In this document: positions 20,401 through 32,745 of the stretch, in pieces
Layout of the letters: each line of letters begins with the position of its first letter
Numbering within the stretch: the first letter of the stretch is position 1
Assembly (NCBI GenBank): GCA_025435555.1
Contig: JAIWWG010000144.1
Location: forward strand, 1-63,479
Origin: Chytriomyces cf. hyalinus JEL632
Lineage: Eukaryota; Chytridiomycota; Chytridiomycetes; Chytridiales; Chytriomycetaceae
DNA: 63,479 nt
Direction: 5' to 3'
Translations under genes and position numbers: made by a program
The notes under the pieces: model-generated
The model's database searches: none
What the model was told of the DNA's origin: nothing
The model's input: only the letters and a program-made list of their open reading frames with translations

Positions 20401-23400
20401 GTAGCCAGTTGGTGCCGCGGACCCAGCCAGAATCAAAGTGCCGTTGCCCGAAATGTGCGCAGTGGACCAAGCGGTTGATTTGGAAGTCGATACTTGATCA
20501 CGCACGGCGTTCCACTCCCAACCACCATTCACGGTGAGGTCATCAGGCTGGCCCGGATCCGTCAACAAGATGCCGGTTTTGTTTACGAAGCGTATGTCCC
20601 GAGGCGTCACATCCAGACAGTCGACGGTGGACACGTGAGGTTGTGATGCGATGGAAGATATGGCGTAGTCATAATTTCTGGCCTCGGAATCTGAAGAAAA
20701 AGCAATTCTGCCAGAATTGGGGAGATACAAATCACCAGAAAACAGAGTCAGTTTGTCATTCTGATTGTTTGGATCGGGTGTTCCGGAAGCACCCATGGCG
20801 ATGGCTTCCCCATTGCAAGAGACCGCGGCGCTTGAATTGAGATACGATCCTGTGCTTGGGTCTGCGAAAACAAGTCCACCACGTGCAAAGTGGGTCGCCC
20901 CCGTCCCACCATGGGGAATGTCGATCGTGGCACCCGACCATGTTGATCCCGTTAAAGTTTGTGCAAGTGACAGAGTTCCGTGCGCAAAAGTGAGTCCAGA
21001 TCCTGCGATGCTCGAATCAATCCGCAGCAGACTGTTGTTAAGGGATAATCCGTCGGCGTTGGGGTCGATAGTTATGGAAACTGTGCCATCGGCTGCTTTT
21101 GTGAGTCCAGCCCGGGTTGGAAGTAGTTGCTATTGAACAGTGAAAAGTCCAAGACGTTTGCCCCACATACGTCATTAGGGAACTTGGTGATGCACACCAT
21201 TCCACGATTCCCGTACACCGTTCCACTGGACACGTATACAAATGCGCCCGCGACATGGAGTCCTGCTCGGAAGTCAAGCGATCTGACAAACATACGCGAT
21301 GGTGAAACAACATAGACCCCATTTTCGAAAGCGCTTGTCTGATTGAGCAACAAGATCCGATCGCCAGGGTAAATGTTCACGTTGTCGATGGTCGGTGGAA
21401 TAGGTGCAGTTAGATCCTGGCTGATGGGAGATGCGGCTTGGACAGACTGTTTAAAATCAAGCCCCTGTGCCAGATTGTCGACATAGTTTTTGGTGGCAGC
21501 ATCCGTTGGATTGACAGGCTCATTGAGTCCGGTGAGTGTTGTGGTCAAATTGAGATTCACCTCCCTAAGAAGGGTATCGATGCGGAGAATGTCGGTGTCT
21601 GGCGCCCCCGGTGCAACAACTGTTATCAAGCGGGTACCGTTGACCCTCAACTGGTCACTGCAAATTTCCATGGAAGCAGCCTTGAAACGGACAAGAGGTG
21701 TTGCCGAGGTGTTTGCCACAAGGTTCAACTCCAAGTCCTGCGTTTGAAATGCCCAATCTCCTAGAGTCAGGCCAGCACATTCCATCACGCCAGAAGATGA
21801 TGCACGCCCCTGAAAAGTGCTGTCGCCAAATACATGAAGGGTTGATCCAGTCGAATGACTGGGGTTTACGATCAAAGGACACAGGAACGAAGCACTGCCT
21901 GACACAGCATCCAATACAAGCGAGTCTGGAACAGTGCGAGTTCCTACAATCAGATTTGCTGGTGACACCGAGTTGGTGTTTCCTGAGGCCACAGCCGTCA
22001 TGACGCGAAACCCTTCGAACCCATTGCAAGAACCCAAAACTAATTTCTCACGGGATTGCGGACCTGCAACCTCAAGACTGGTCACAGACGATGATTCAAA
22101 ATGAAACACTCCAACTGCGGTGGGAGACATAGATCCTGCGGTCCCCAAAGAAAGTTGCGTTGCACTCACATTACCCATGACTGTGGCACCTTGCACGTTC
22201 AAGCCACCTTCGAGGACTGCTGTACCTTGGACTGCTAATCCGCTGTTTCCAGCCACAGTCAGTCCCTGAGAGACGTTCAGATGTGTCTGGATGATGCAAT
22301 TTGCTGAAGATAGCATGACTTGTTGATTGTTGCCGAGCAAAAGAGTCCAATCGCCGGTGATGGGGTCGTTCTCGCCTGACAATGTGGCTCCAGAATCCAT
22401 AACTAGATTCGCAACCTTCAAACGCCCAGTGGTGTACATGGACCCAAGCACGTGGATTTCGGACGACATCGGAAGAAGCGAGTCGACTTGCAGTGAAGTG
22501 GACACAACCACAGGCACCTTAATGTCGATTTTGTCGGAAGCGAAGGTCAAGAACGGGGCCACGCTTCCTGACTGAAGGGTCAATCCCGGCGACACTATTG
22601 ATCCGGAAGTCGTAACCTGATCCGCATTCAGGACGATGCGATTGGTCTCTGGAACCAAAATTAAGTTGACTGCCCCCGACTGAATTTTCATTTGTCGATA
22701 AACGCCGGTACCCGTGCACTGCGCTGCTATTATAAATTGATTTTGCTGCTGTGGAGCGTATCCCATCACAAGTCGCTCCGAGTTGCGCAAATCATTCACC
22801 TTTCCCACTCCACCAAAGATTTGAAGAGTGCAACCAGCATTGTCTCGCGAGAAAAACTGCATGTCGAATGGGCCATGATTAAGCGAATCGAAAGAATGAC
22901 CGTTCAATCGTAGTGAGTCCCCTATGACCACAGAGTTTGCAACTGTCAAGGTCTCAGGTATGTTGACCATACCCGTGAGACCGTCCAATTGAATCAAGTC
23001 GCGAAATAGGCCTGGACCCTCGCGCGCAGAAATTACAAACGATGTCAGGACAGCCGGTTTCGGACGCAATGCAAACGTGAGCACATCCGACGTAAAGAGA
23101 ACGTTAGGCGAAGAACCAGTGAGTTCAATGTCCCGGTCAAGCAGCGAAAGACCTGACGTTGGGGTTGACGTGTTGATCCCGAGCCTTTGATAAATTTGGT
23201 CAAAGTACAGGCCGCCCTCCACCAGCCGAGATCCATTACTAAATGGAATACTCCCTGCTTGGAACTGTGTACCACCCGTTCCACCGTACGCCATGCTAAT
23301 CGGTTCTGCGTGCCAAGAACCAGACGTTATCATGCCGAGTGCAGACAAATGAAGGATGCTAGAAACACGCAGTGGCAATCCGGAGCCGCCTGAGAGCCCC

Positions 23401-26400
23401 GGTCCAGCATTGAAACCCGATACACGAAGTTCTCCAGTTAATGAAAAGTCGAGACTTGCGTTCGGTCTAACTTCGATCCGGTTTCCAGACATTTTGAGTC
23501 CAGACCTTGCTTCAACTTGACCGCTACCAGAAAAATGCACGAACGGAAGAGGATGGGAGCCTATAAGATCCGTTCCAGGCATGGCCGTACATACCCAACC
23601 TGTCGCGTCGGATTCAACAAAGAAGTAGGCGGCAGCCGCATACATGCCAATGTCAAAGTCATGGGAACGCACACATACATTGGCACTTTAAACGAGATAG
23701 ACCCCGTTCTCATTTGGGTTTGTTTGGTTTATAAGCAACACTCGCGAGCCGGGGTACACCACCGTTGAATTGACCACAGTAATAACTTGGGTCAAATCAA
23801 TTGGCTGGAGCGACACAACCATGACGCTCATTTTTGGCGAAAAACCCTGAACCATGGAATCCACGTATTGTCGGGTGGCTGCATCAGAAGCCTCAATGGG
23901 ATCGCCAATATTGGACAAACGAGCCTGTGAAACCCCGATTGCCCCATGTTCAAGTGATATTTCGGCACTAGTGTCTAACCCATCGCGGAGAACGATGCTT
24001 GGGACATTTACCACGGCATCCGAGTAGATTCCTTCCGCGGTACTCAACAGACCAGATACTTGAACATCCGTTGAAATAGACATGGTGTTGTTGCCGATGA
24101 GAAGTTGAGCACCACCTCCGGTTTGTAAAGTGAGCGTCTGTTGGGCAGTATCGCTCACGAGATTTGCGTTCCCAAGATTGATTTGAGAAGCGTCAGGACC
24201 ATGGAGCGTTAAAGAACCGGACGATAGCACTGCCGTGCTCGATGTGTCAGAGGATGTACAAGTTATTGAACCAGCGACGTATACAGACGACCCAGGGTTT
24301 GGGTTAAGATGAACGGAACCCGAGACATTGGTGGCACCGGTCATGTCAACATTTGTCAAACGTGCCGACTGAGAAGATGTCACTCTGGCCAAATTCAATG
24401 ACACCGTACTCTGCAACGTGTTGGAATCCATGTCGAGTGTGTGAGAGGATGGTTCGAATGCACTGAATGACCCATCAGGAAAGGGCCCTGATCCTTCGTA
24501 CTTGCAAGGTGGCATTTCAACCGGTGCTTCAATCACAGAAAAACGACAAGGAGCTGACAAAAGTCGGACAAAGGCGAGGAGACGTGTCGCTCCTTTGAAC
24601 ACCATGACTTGAGCCACGCTGGTGTCCAGAGCAAAGAGGCGCGCAGTAAAACTAAGCGTTGACGTGCAATCCAAACGCAAATTCCCACTTGCAGACCAAG
24701 AAAGTACGGTCCGTCCGATTTGTAAGTCCCCTAGGTAATACCACCCGGTTTGATTTAAGACTGATTCATGAGCAACCTGGCCGATAAACAGAGTATTCAC
24801 ATTACATCGTGCCAATTTGGTGACCACATCATCTGAAACACTCCAGCATCGTGTATTTGGATCGAATTTCACATACGATGTTTGATCTGCAGATGCCATA
24901 GTCACCACGAGTTCTGCATTTTCTCCACCCATCGCATCGCTCATCACGAGTTGGGGAGGTCCGGACCTTGGCAATGACGCAAGTGAATGTAGGAAAATGC
25001 GCTGATCATCGAACACCTGGGTTTGAAAGCCAAAACTATCGTGTTGTTGGACGCGAAAAGCACCAGCACACACCACAGGCTTGCTTAGACGGATGGAACC
25101 GGCACCCACGCCACCTTCAACGACCAGATTTCCGGACTGGACAGCAAAGCGAAACGCTGGTGATGATGTGTCGGCTAAAACGCCATTTGATCCAATGACG
25201 AGTCCGCGAGGAACAGCAAAGTCCGCCGAAGGGGTACAGATGGCCGCTTCGTTTCCAAGATGTGCAGGTAGAGTTGAGTTGACAGAGCGCAGGGAGACAC
25301 CACCGTCAGAGGCAACTGACACCAGCAGATTTGAGACAATAAGCCCTCCACCTTCGATTACAAGGTTCCCTGCGTCATCTTTTGTAATTCGAGGAGACCC
25401 TGTCCCTTGAAAGGTAAACCGAGATGCGGAAATGACGCCGGTCGCTTGGAAATTCCCATCACTTACTGTTGTATAATGTTCAGGGGTTGATCCATAGAAG
25501 GTGACCACGCCAGACTGTGAAATGAACACCCGTCTAATTTGGTCCGTGTCCAAGGCCACCCCTTGTGCACTTGAAAATACCAGCAGTCCAGACTGCGGCT
25601 GATTGTAAATTTTGGAGAGGATTGAGGCCCCAGGGCCCCGGAAACTGATTCCAGCATTTTGTACATTGTCTTGTATCGTTAACCAGGTCCCGTCACCAGA
25701 CTGGGCGCTGCATACGTGGAGTGTAGGTTCGGGGGCAGAAACATTGATTCCAAGTTTGTCGGAGAGAAACGTGACATTGGAAGACTGAAGTTGACCGGCT
25801 CCGTTCCCCATTATAAAACTCCGCGGAACAAACTGCGAACATCCCGTTCCACCGTAAGGTACATCGACAGGACTTGCTCTCCAAGCACCAGTGGTTATCG
25901 TTCCGAGTCCAGTCACGTGGGATAGTGTGCTGTCAACATTGACTCGAGAAGGCCCAATCACCATGCCTGCGCCAAAAAAGTTGGGGTTCACTTTTACTTT
26001 TTTGGTTGAAGGGTCCACGGTGAGGCTGATGGGATCGTAAGCCAGTTTGAAGGTAAACCCATCCGCCACGATGCCATTGTCTGCGGTGTAAGTTGGAGCA
26101 TCTACGCGCGTCCCGGCAATAGGGTGAAGTGAATGGGCCCCGCTCCAACAGGTTGACTAGCGATGGCAATAAACCCTGTAGAGGCAAACTTCTTACCCAG
26201 TGCTACAAATACAGAGGATCCAGAAACGTCGTTCCCAACGGCGAAGTCATGGTCACGAATAAGCTGATTTCCATCGAAGACATAAATTCCATTTTCCACT
26301 GGATTTGTCTGATTCATGAGCAACACACGCCATCCTTGCGCTACAATCAATGTATCAATGACTAGAGACGTGGTTATTGTATCAGTGGTGTCGATACTGA

Positions 26401-26410
26401 CGGAGCTCGC
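17463..26410 (-). pseudogene. Giant fibre-like repeat protein, degenerate and 5'-truncated
   Basis: One gene of about 2,980 codons can be followed on the minus strand from 26410 to the stop at 17463. It is interrupted by single-base frameshifts near 26108, 21105 and 19060 and by an in-frame TAA at 23688-23690. The protein is a series of 'S-P-S-T-G-S-L-V-L-x-G-G-x-G' repeats with recurring GAWRA/GTGCSQF-type linkers and NQTNPxENGVY modules, which are typical of tail-fibre or surface-fibre-like proteins of large algal and protist viruses. The TAA aligns with Ser in a sister module (YVVSPS versus YLV*SA), consistent with TCA to TAA. The frame is still open at 26410, where a 315-bp repeat abruptly begins, so the 5' end is lost. 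The shifts could be assembly errors; the TAA less easily. Confidence 0.85.
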
Positions 26411-26725
26411 ACTGCGGACCCAATATGACGGACGCGGGCTTCTCGGCTGGTCAGACGGTCAGGTATATATATGTTTCAGCAGCGGGTCTCTGGTTCAAGT
26501 GCTGATGACTTTTTTTTTTAGCCAGATGGGATTGTTGCAGTCGGACAAACTTGTGACAGACACTGCGCGGGTTGGCTGTATTGTGGACGGTACCCTGACA
26601 GCAAACGTGACTGGGAAATCTCAACCGAAAACAGTCACAGCGCGCCATTGCGAGGTTCTGCTGCACAAGATGTTTTTTTAACAATTTTCAAACAATAACA
26701 TTTTATTTCAAAGATGAGACATGAC
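26411..26725 (+). repeat. 315-bp exact direct repeat, copy 1
   Basis: Identical by eye, including the T10 run, to 49032-49346 (offset 22,621). It holds the last 95 bases of the plus-strand fibre gene, a 51-codon frame and the first 12 bases of the gene at 49335. Here it is out of context: its left edge truncates the minus-strand fibre gene and its right edge lies 17 nt from the stop of NACHT gene B. Confidence 0.95.
26526..26681 (+). CDS. 51-residue ORF, copy within the repeat
   Basis: ATG (MGLLQSDKLVTDTARVGCIV) to TAA, identical to the frame at 49147-49302. It is preceded by T10 and AG. Here it is carried passively by the displaced 315-bp repeat, so expression is doubtful. Confidence 0.25.
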   Translation: MGLLQSDKLVTDTARVGCIVDGTLTANVTGKSQPKTVTARHCEVLLHKMFF

Positions 26726-26742
26726 TCCACTGCAACTCCCTA

Positions 26743-29700
26743 CTACTCTATCACAACAGCTGTGATATTTTTGCACTGCACACCGTTTTGACTGTCCTCC
26801 ATACTTTCGCCGGGCCAAAAAACAATCATGTTCTGATCAACATTACTCGCATGACGAAGTGGAAATCCGCAGTCAACAAGTTGTGCTCCACGTGAAGTCA
26901 ACCAATCCCACTTGATTGCCATTCTCTGAGAAGAGAAGGCAACAGAGCCTGTGAACCTACAGCTAGAGTCCAAAATGACCCAATCACTCCCATTTGGCAT
27001 GTCCCTCACGTTCATTGTTTTGTCTGATGAGCCAGAGACAATAGTCTTGTTGTCAGGGCTAATAGCAAGAGAGGTCAAACCTTCCAAGAGACCTTCCAAA
27101 GTTGCAATGTATGTCCCTTTTTGCATGTCCCACACTTTCACTTTATCGTCCATGACAGAGACAATAGTCTTGTTGTCAGGGCTAATAGCAAGTGAGGTCA
27201 AACCTTCCAAGAGACCTTCCAAAGTTGCAATGTATGTCCCTTTTTGCATGTCCCACACTTTCACTTTTCTCACTTCGACAGAGACAATAGTCCTGCAGTC
27301 AGGGCTAATAGCAAGTGAGGTCATGACATCTCCGTGAGTTCCCATAGTTACAGTACAAGTCCCCTTTTGCATGTCCCACACTTTTAGTGTTTTGTCCGCC
27401 GAGCCAGAGACAATGGTCCTGCTGTCTGGGCCAATCGCAACTGAGGTCACCACGCCTAAGTGACCGACCAAAGTTACAGTACATTTTCTCTCTTGAATGT
27501 CCCACACTTTCACTGTGCAGTCCCATGAACCAGAGACAATAGTCCTACTGTCTGGGCTTATAGCAACTAAGGTCACCTCATCGAAGTGTTCCAAAGTTCC
27601 AGTGCATATACCATTTTGCATGTCCCATACTTTCACAGTCCCGTCCCTTGAGCCAGAGGCAATGGTCCTGCCGTCAGGGCTAATAGCAACTAAGGTCACC
27701 TCATCGAAGTGTTCCAAAGTTCCAGTGCATATACCATTTTTCACGTCCCATACTTTCACAGTCCCGTCCCTTGAGCCAGAGGCAATGGTCCTGCCGTCAG
27801 GGCTAATAGCAACTGAATTCACACCATCTGAGTGACCTTCCAAAGTTTCAGTGAATGTTATATCCCACACTTTCACTGTGCAGTCCCATGAACCAGAGGC
27901 AATAGTCCTGCCATCAGGGCTAATAGCAACTGAAGTCACCTCACCTGAGTGACCTTCCAAAGTTGCAGTGCATGTCCCCTCTTGCATGTCCCACAATCTC
28001 ACTGTACTATCCTGTGAGCCAGAGACAATAGTCCTACCATCAGGGCTAATAGCAACTGATCCCACCCTTCCTGAGTGACCTTATCTTGTTGTCAGTGGAG
28101 ATGATGACGAGATCTTGGCAAGTCTGGACCAGATCAGTGCTTTACTGCGCGTGGACGACAACGGCAAGCTCTCCTTTATTCACAAGACAGTCCAAGATTA
28201 CCTCATAGGTATTGCTTTATCACAAGACAAGAGCCGTTGTGACAATCTTGGTAGCATCCGTGCACAACTGAGCATGGATGATGAGAAAAAGGTCGCATCA
28301 ATTGACAAGACTGTCTCAGATTATCGTGCAGGTGATTATTCATGGATATTGAACAGCCATGAGTGCGTCAAGGATATCAACTTCAAACTTGATTTGGGCA
28401 AAATTTCCTTCAACGTGGCCATGTCTTGCCTGACGTTGCTTAACTCAACCCTGCGTAAAAATATGGCCGAACGCAAACTTGATGGTCTTTTGAATTATTC
28501 TGATGGACACAGCAATGAGTGGACCATAGACCCAAAATCCTTGACTGAGAGTGTACAATATGCAATTTTGTATTGGTCCGACCATTTCGTGGATGCGGTC
28601 AAAATGGTGGATGCCTACCAACAAGAACAGCTACTTGTTGAGCTCAAGCGTTTCTGTAAAACACAGTTGCTGCACTATCTTGAGGCAATATTACTTCTCA
28701 AAAAACTCGACTTGGTGTCAAGTGTAGTGAATTCAGTTTTAAGTTGTCTGGCTGACATCCACCATCCTGACACCCCGTCTGCCGAACTGCCCTCATCTGA
28801 CCCTCCCTCTGCTGACATTACATTCACTGGCATTCCCTCAAGTAACCATGTGTCAGCTGAAGATATCAAATTCATCAGTTCCATTCTCCAGGATCTGAAG
28901 CTAGTGTCCATTAATTTCAGACCTCAGCTTATGGTCTCCCCTCTACAAGTGTATAATCATGCACTTATTTCAGTTCCTCAGCAGACAGAGTACTACCTTA
29001 ATTATCACCAAATGACATCAGCAAGAATAACAATTGGTGCAAAAAAAAACTGGGGACCATTGAATCTGTTTGGTCAATCAGAGGTGGTATCAGTTGCTAT
29101 TAGCCCCGATGGCAGGACTATTGTCTCTGGGTCATCTGACAATACAGTGGAAGTGTGGGACATGCAAAAAGGGATATGCACTGCAAGTTTGGTGGGTCAC
29201 ACAAGCCTCGTGCATTCAGTTGCTATAAGCGCTGATGGCAGGACTATTGTCTCTGGGTCATCTGACAATACAGTGAGAGTGTGGGACATGCAAGAGGGCA
29301 TATGCACTGCAATTTTGGATGATGACTGCAGTGAGGTGCACTCAGTTGCTATTAGCCCTGATGGCAGGACTATTGTCTTTGGCTCATTTGACAGTACAAT
29401 AAGAGTGTGGGACAGGCAAAATGGGACATCTGAAATTTTGGAAGGTCACTCACGAGGGGTGAAATCAGTTGCTATTAGCCCTGATGGTAGGACTATTGTC
29501 TCTGGCTCAGGGGACAGTACAGTGAGATTGTGGGACATGCAAGAGGGGACATGCACTGACATTTTGGGAACTCACAGTGTGGTGACCTCAGTTGCTATTA
29601 GCCCTGATGGCAGGACTATTGTTTCTGGCTCAGAGGACAGTAGAGTAAGACTTTCATGACCATGAGAGTGCCAACAGATGCCCTGAAGAGTTTCAGCCAG

Positions 29701-32216
29701 AATTCCTTTTCCTTTTCGTCAACATCGAGGAACGCTTCACTGAATGCTCTACAGTACAGATCTTGGAGGCTCATTGATGCATATGCTTCAAGACGGCTTA
29801 TCAGCTCATTTGCAGTCTTGGGCTTTTGTGCGTGAGATTTGACAACCTTGGCCCTTTGTATTTTTTTGGCGCTGGTCACCTTATCCGATGGGCTGTCATG
29901 GCCATCAACATCCAAAACCAGATTGATCCATATGAAAAGTCCTGTTGAGTTTTTGACAAGCATTTCCACAAGTCCATTCCTTTCATTTTGCCCAAAGGCT
30001 GGGAATTTTGCAAACAGCGTATCCACTCGTGAAGTGGCAAACATTCGAATATCTTCAAGATTTCTTTCATCGTTTTGTTTCAACGCTATGAGTGCTACTG
30101 AGGATTTCTTGGTTGCAGTGCTGATCTCTGTTGATTCGTCTTTGATCTCAGGTCGACTTGTGATGAACAGTTTCACCGACGAAAGGCGCAGAAAAGCACC
30201 CAGCAGTAGATGGATATTTTCACTGATGTTACTGATTTCATCCAACGCGTCAATGACGACAACAACAGAGGTGTTCTTGGGCCAAGCCTTCATTGGCTCC
30301 TCAATAAACAGCTGCAGTAATTCTTTGATGTTGGGCATGGCTGTCTTATTCTCGTTTACATCTTGAAAGCGGCAGTTTTTCAACGTTTCGATGAGTGCAG
30401 TTCGAAACTGATCATTGACATCAGCCAACTGAAACAAAAAAAAGGACTCAGTAAAACTTCAATAGTAAGATATCGTAACACTCACTTCAAATGCAATAGT
30501 CTGAATCAAAGAAACTATACTGTTCCTCTTGGCGTTGTTAAATTTGCATAAGAATGTGGCACCAAGCATTCCTTTCTGTTCCAATTCCTGCGCCACACGA
30601 CCAGCAATTACAGATTTTCCAGTTCCTGCTTCACATCGTAACCACGTTATCTTCTCCTCCCCATTCTCAATAGATTCCAGTGCTTGGTCAACAATCCATT
30701 TCCTGGTTCCTGTCGCACATCTGTTCACCAAAGTCGCGACTTCTATGCTGTGTGGATATATTTCTTTGCAGAGGTCACGCAGTTTGTCCAAGTCGTCATT
30801 CTTTTCTTTTGCTGCATCCTTTGTTGATTGCGCTTGTGATCTTGCATTTATATCTTGAAGAGCCTTATTGTTATCCAGTACAACCCTCTCAACCCTGTGA
30901 GCAACATCTTTGATATCCACCACATCACTCCCAATAGTGACAACAATCGTGAATAGGCCCTTCTGCTTGGCCATTTCATGCGCCTCTTGAACGTCTGCCA
31001 GTCGCTTTTTCATTTCATCCAGCTTGTTCTTGTTGGATTCGAAAATATTGCTCCAAGTAGTACCAGGCTTATCCATGTACTCAGTGAACAGAACGGCAGC
31101 ATCCTTCAGGCAAATTATAATGCTCTCAGTGGCCCTGACAAGGTTGCTTCGTTCCTTGTCATTCGCGATACCCTTGATGGGAAGTTTCAAGAAATCTGTG
31201 ACATAGTCTGAGATGTCCTGAAACTGATCTGGCAATTCCAAGTATTCGCCGTCGACTTTGCTTGCGTCACTGACTATCTGCAGGAAAAGGGGTTTTGAGA
31301 AGTTTTAAAGAATGTTGAGATGCTGGGCAATTTACCTTGTAACCGGCAGACACTATAAACCACGAAATTTTCAAAATGGGGTGGGCACTAGCGATACCGT
31401 CAATGGTGGCCATCACTTTCTCGACAGCTTCACTTGCTGTACTCGACACGCTGGGAACTGCGGCCAGGAATGCTTGGGCCTTTGCGGAAAAATTTGCGGA
31501 AAAATCGCTTGCTTTCACAGTGACGTCGTCAATTTGTTTGATAAACTTGGCAGTCTCAAAGCGGGATCCCTCGGGCACTTTTGCAATCATGTCCTCAAAT
31601 GCCTTTGCCAGATCCTCGAGTGGCTTGGATTGGATTTCTGTTCCCACTGGCATTGAAAGGGTGATAAGATGCAGGTTTAGTCGCAGAGTATGTAAAGGGA
31701 ATCGACGTTGAAAACGAGATGAAGAGGGTACAACAACGTACATGTGCCGTCCGGAAACTTGAGCTCGATGCGATAGGGTGCATCCGCCTCCACCAGCGTA
31801 ACAGGCATTATAGGCGCACCAGGGAACTTCGCGTCTTGGACAATCGGAACAGGAACACCAGCGGGCTTCGCGTCTTGGACGCTTGGAACATGAGCGCCAG
31901 GGGGCTTCGCGTCTTGGACGCTTGGAACATAAACACCAGGGGGCTTCTCGTCTTGGAAGATCGGAACATGGGCACCAGGTACATCTGTCTCCTTCTGGGC
32001 TACGACGGTGGGAACATGCAACGCGGCGGCATTGTTCAACTCAACGCTTGAGGTCTTGAGTGAACGATCATTGGTCTTTCGGTTAAAGAGTCTGCCCAAT
32101 GACCCCAATGGCGATAGTGCCCGTTCTGCGGGTTTCTTGGCTGTTTGTGGAAAAGAGCGCAATCAGAAGGGCTGCTGCACGCGGCATCGCTGACCTTTGG
32201 ATTCTCTCGGCCACAT
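26743..32216 (-). pseudogene. NACHT-WD40 (NLR-like) gene B, split by an internal inversion
   Basis: Minus-strand exons match gene A: 32195-32216, 31742-32140, 31336-31646, 30486-31277, then 30428 down to about 29655, with introns of 54, 95, 58 and 57 nt. They encode MWPRESK, a repeat region (VPSVQDAKPPGA-like units, about five), then NACHT (EAGTGKSVIAG, VVVVIDALDE, LFITSRPE). Reading then jumps: the next protein segment lies on the plus strand at about 28081-29655 and includes five WD40 blades. The last nine or ten blades are again on the minus strand, 28080 to the stop at 26743. Start Met lacks Gly2, so the myristoylation motif of A is absent. Without the inversion there would be about 14 blades, that is two propellers. 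As it stands the gene cannot give the full protein; the N-terminal NACHT part alone might still be made. Confidence 0.85.
28081..29655 (+). other. Inverted central segment of NACHT-WD40 gene B
   Basis: This segment reads on the plus strand from DQISALLRVDDNGKLSF to a fifth WD40 blade ending GSEDSRVRLS. In gene A the homologous protein stretch (NISALLRVDGKDKLSF) directly follows SVGTLMVVKV. In B that preceding stretch (SVGTLMVMKV) is on the minus strand at about 29655-29700. The right junction overlaps in about five shared bases (ACTTT, 29650-29654). Ends are estimates, good to a few bases. Confidence 0.85.
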
Positions 32217-32745
32217 GGCAACTGCTCGTCAATTGGTCAATTTAAATTGGGCCAGGAATGCTTTGGATTGCAAGTTGGTGAATTGTGGTTGCACAGCCCC
32301 GCAAACCCTCAAATTTGGTTGCACAGCGCATGTCGCATGACGCAATCCGAATCTGCAAAGAAGGGACGTCTGCGAAAACACTGCGCTTGAGGTGTGTGCC
32401 CCATTCCCGGTGAGACGAAGGTATCCTCACAGTGTGTACTTCGCTGTTCGGAGATATTACGATGCAAGCGTCCTAGAAGAGTTGCGCAGTGCTCAATGCA
32501 CAGAAGGGCAGAGCAAGTTCAGTGTAGATACGATGTGGAGTGTTTTGGATACCACTGGTTGGTTCGAGGGTTCGATTCCAAAAGCTGAAATGATCCGATG
32601 TCAAATTGGACAAATTGGCTTTTTTCCGCAAAATCGCAAAATGAAAAATTGAGCGCTGAGAAATTTGGACTGATATTTCTTTTCTTCGTAAAAATCATGC
32701 ACGCAAAGACAAACACGGCTGTCGGAGCCTCAGCCTTGATGCAAA
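32217..32745. other. Spacer between NACHT gene B and D5
   Basis: No convincing gene in 529 nt. The part next to 32216 is the presumed promoter of gene B and resembles the 5' flank of gene A. The part before 32746 is AT-rich (GAAAAATTGAG-type runs) as expected upstream of a viral gene. A TTCGATTCC string at 32572-32580 is not part of a foldable tRNA. Confidence 0.5.

Noticed and set aside
11002-23690. A reassigned genetic code (TAG or TAA as sense codon) for the virus
   Set aside because: The three internal stops replace different expected residues (Glu, Trp, Ser), and intact genes end normally with TAA, TAG or TGA.
26951-27835. Plus-strand frames with repeated PETIVLLSGLIA units
   Set aside because: Antisense shadow of the WD40 repeats of gene B.
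32540-32600. TTCGATTCC string resembling a tRNA T-loop upstream of D5
   Set aside because: Neither a T-stem nor an acceptor stem can be formed around it, and no A box lies at a suitable distance.
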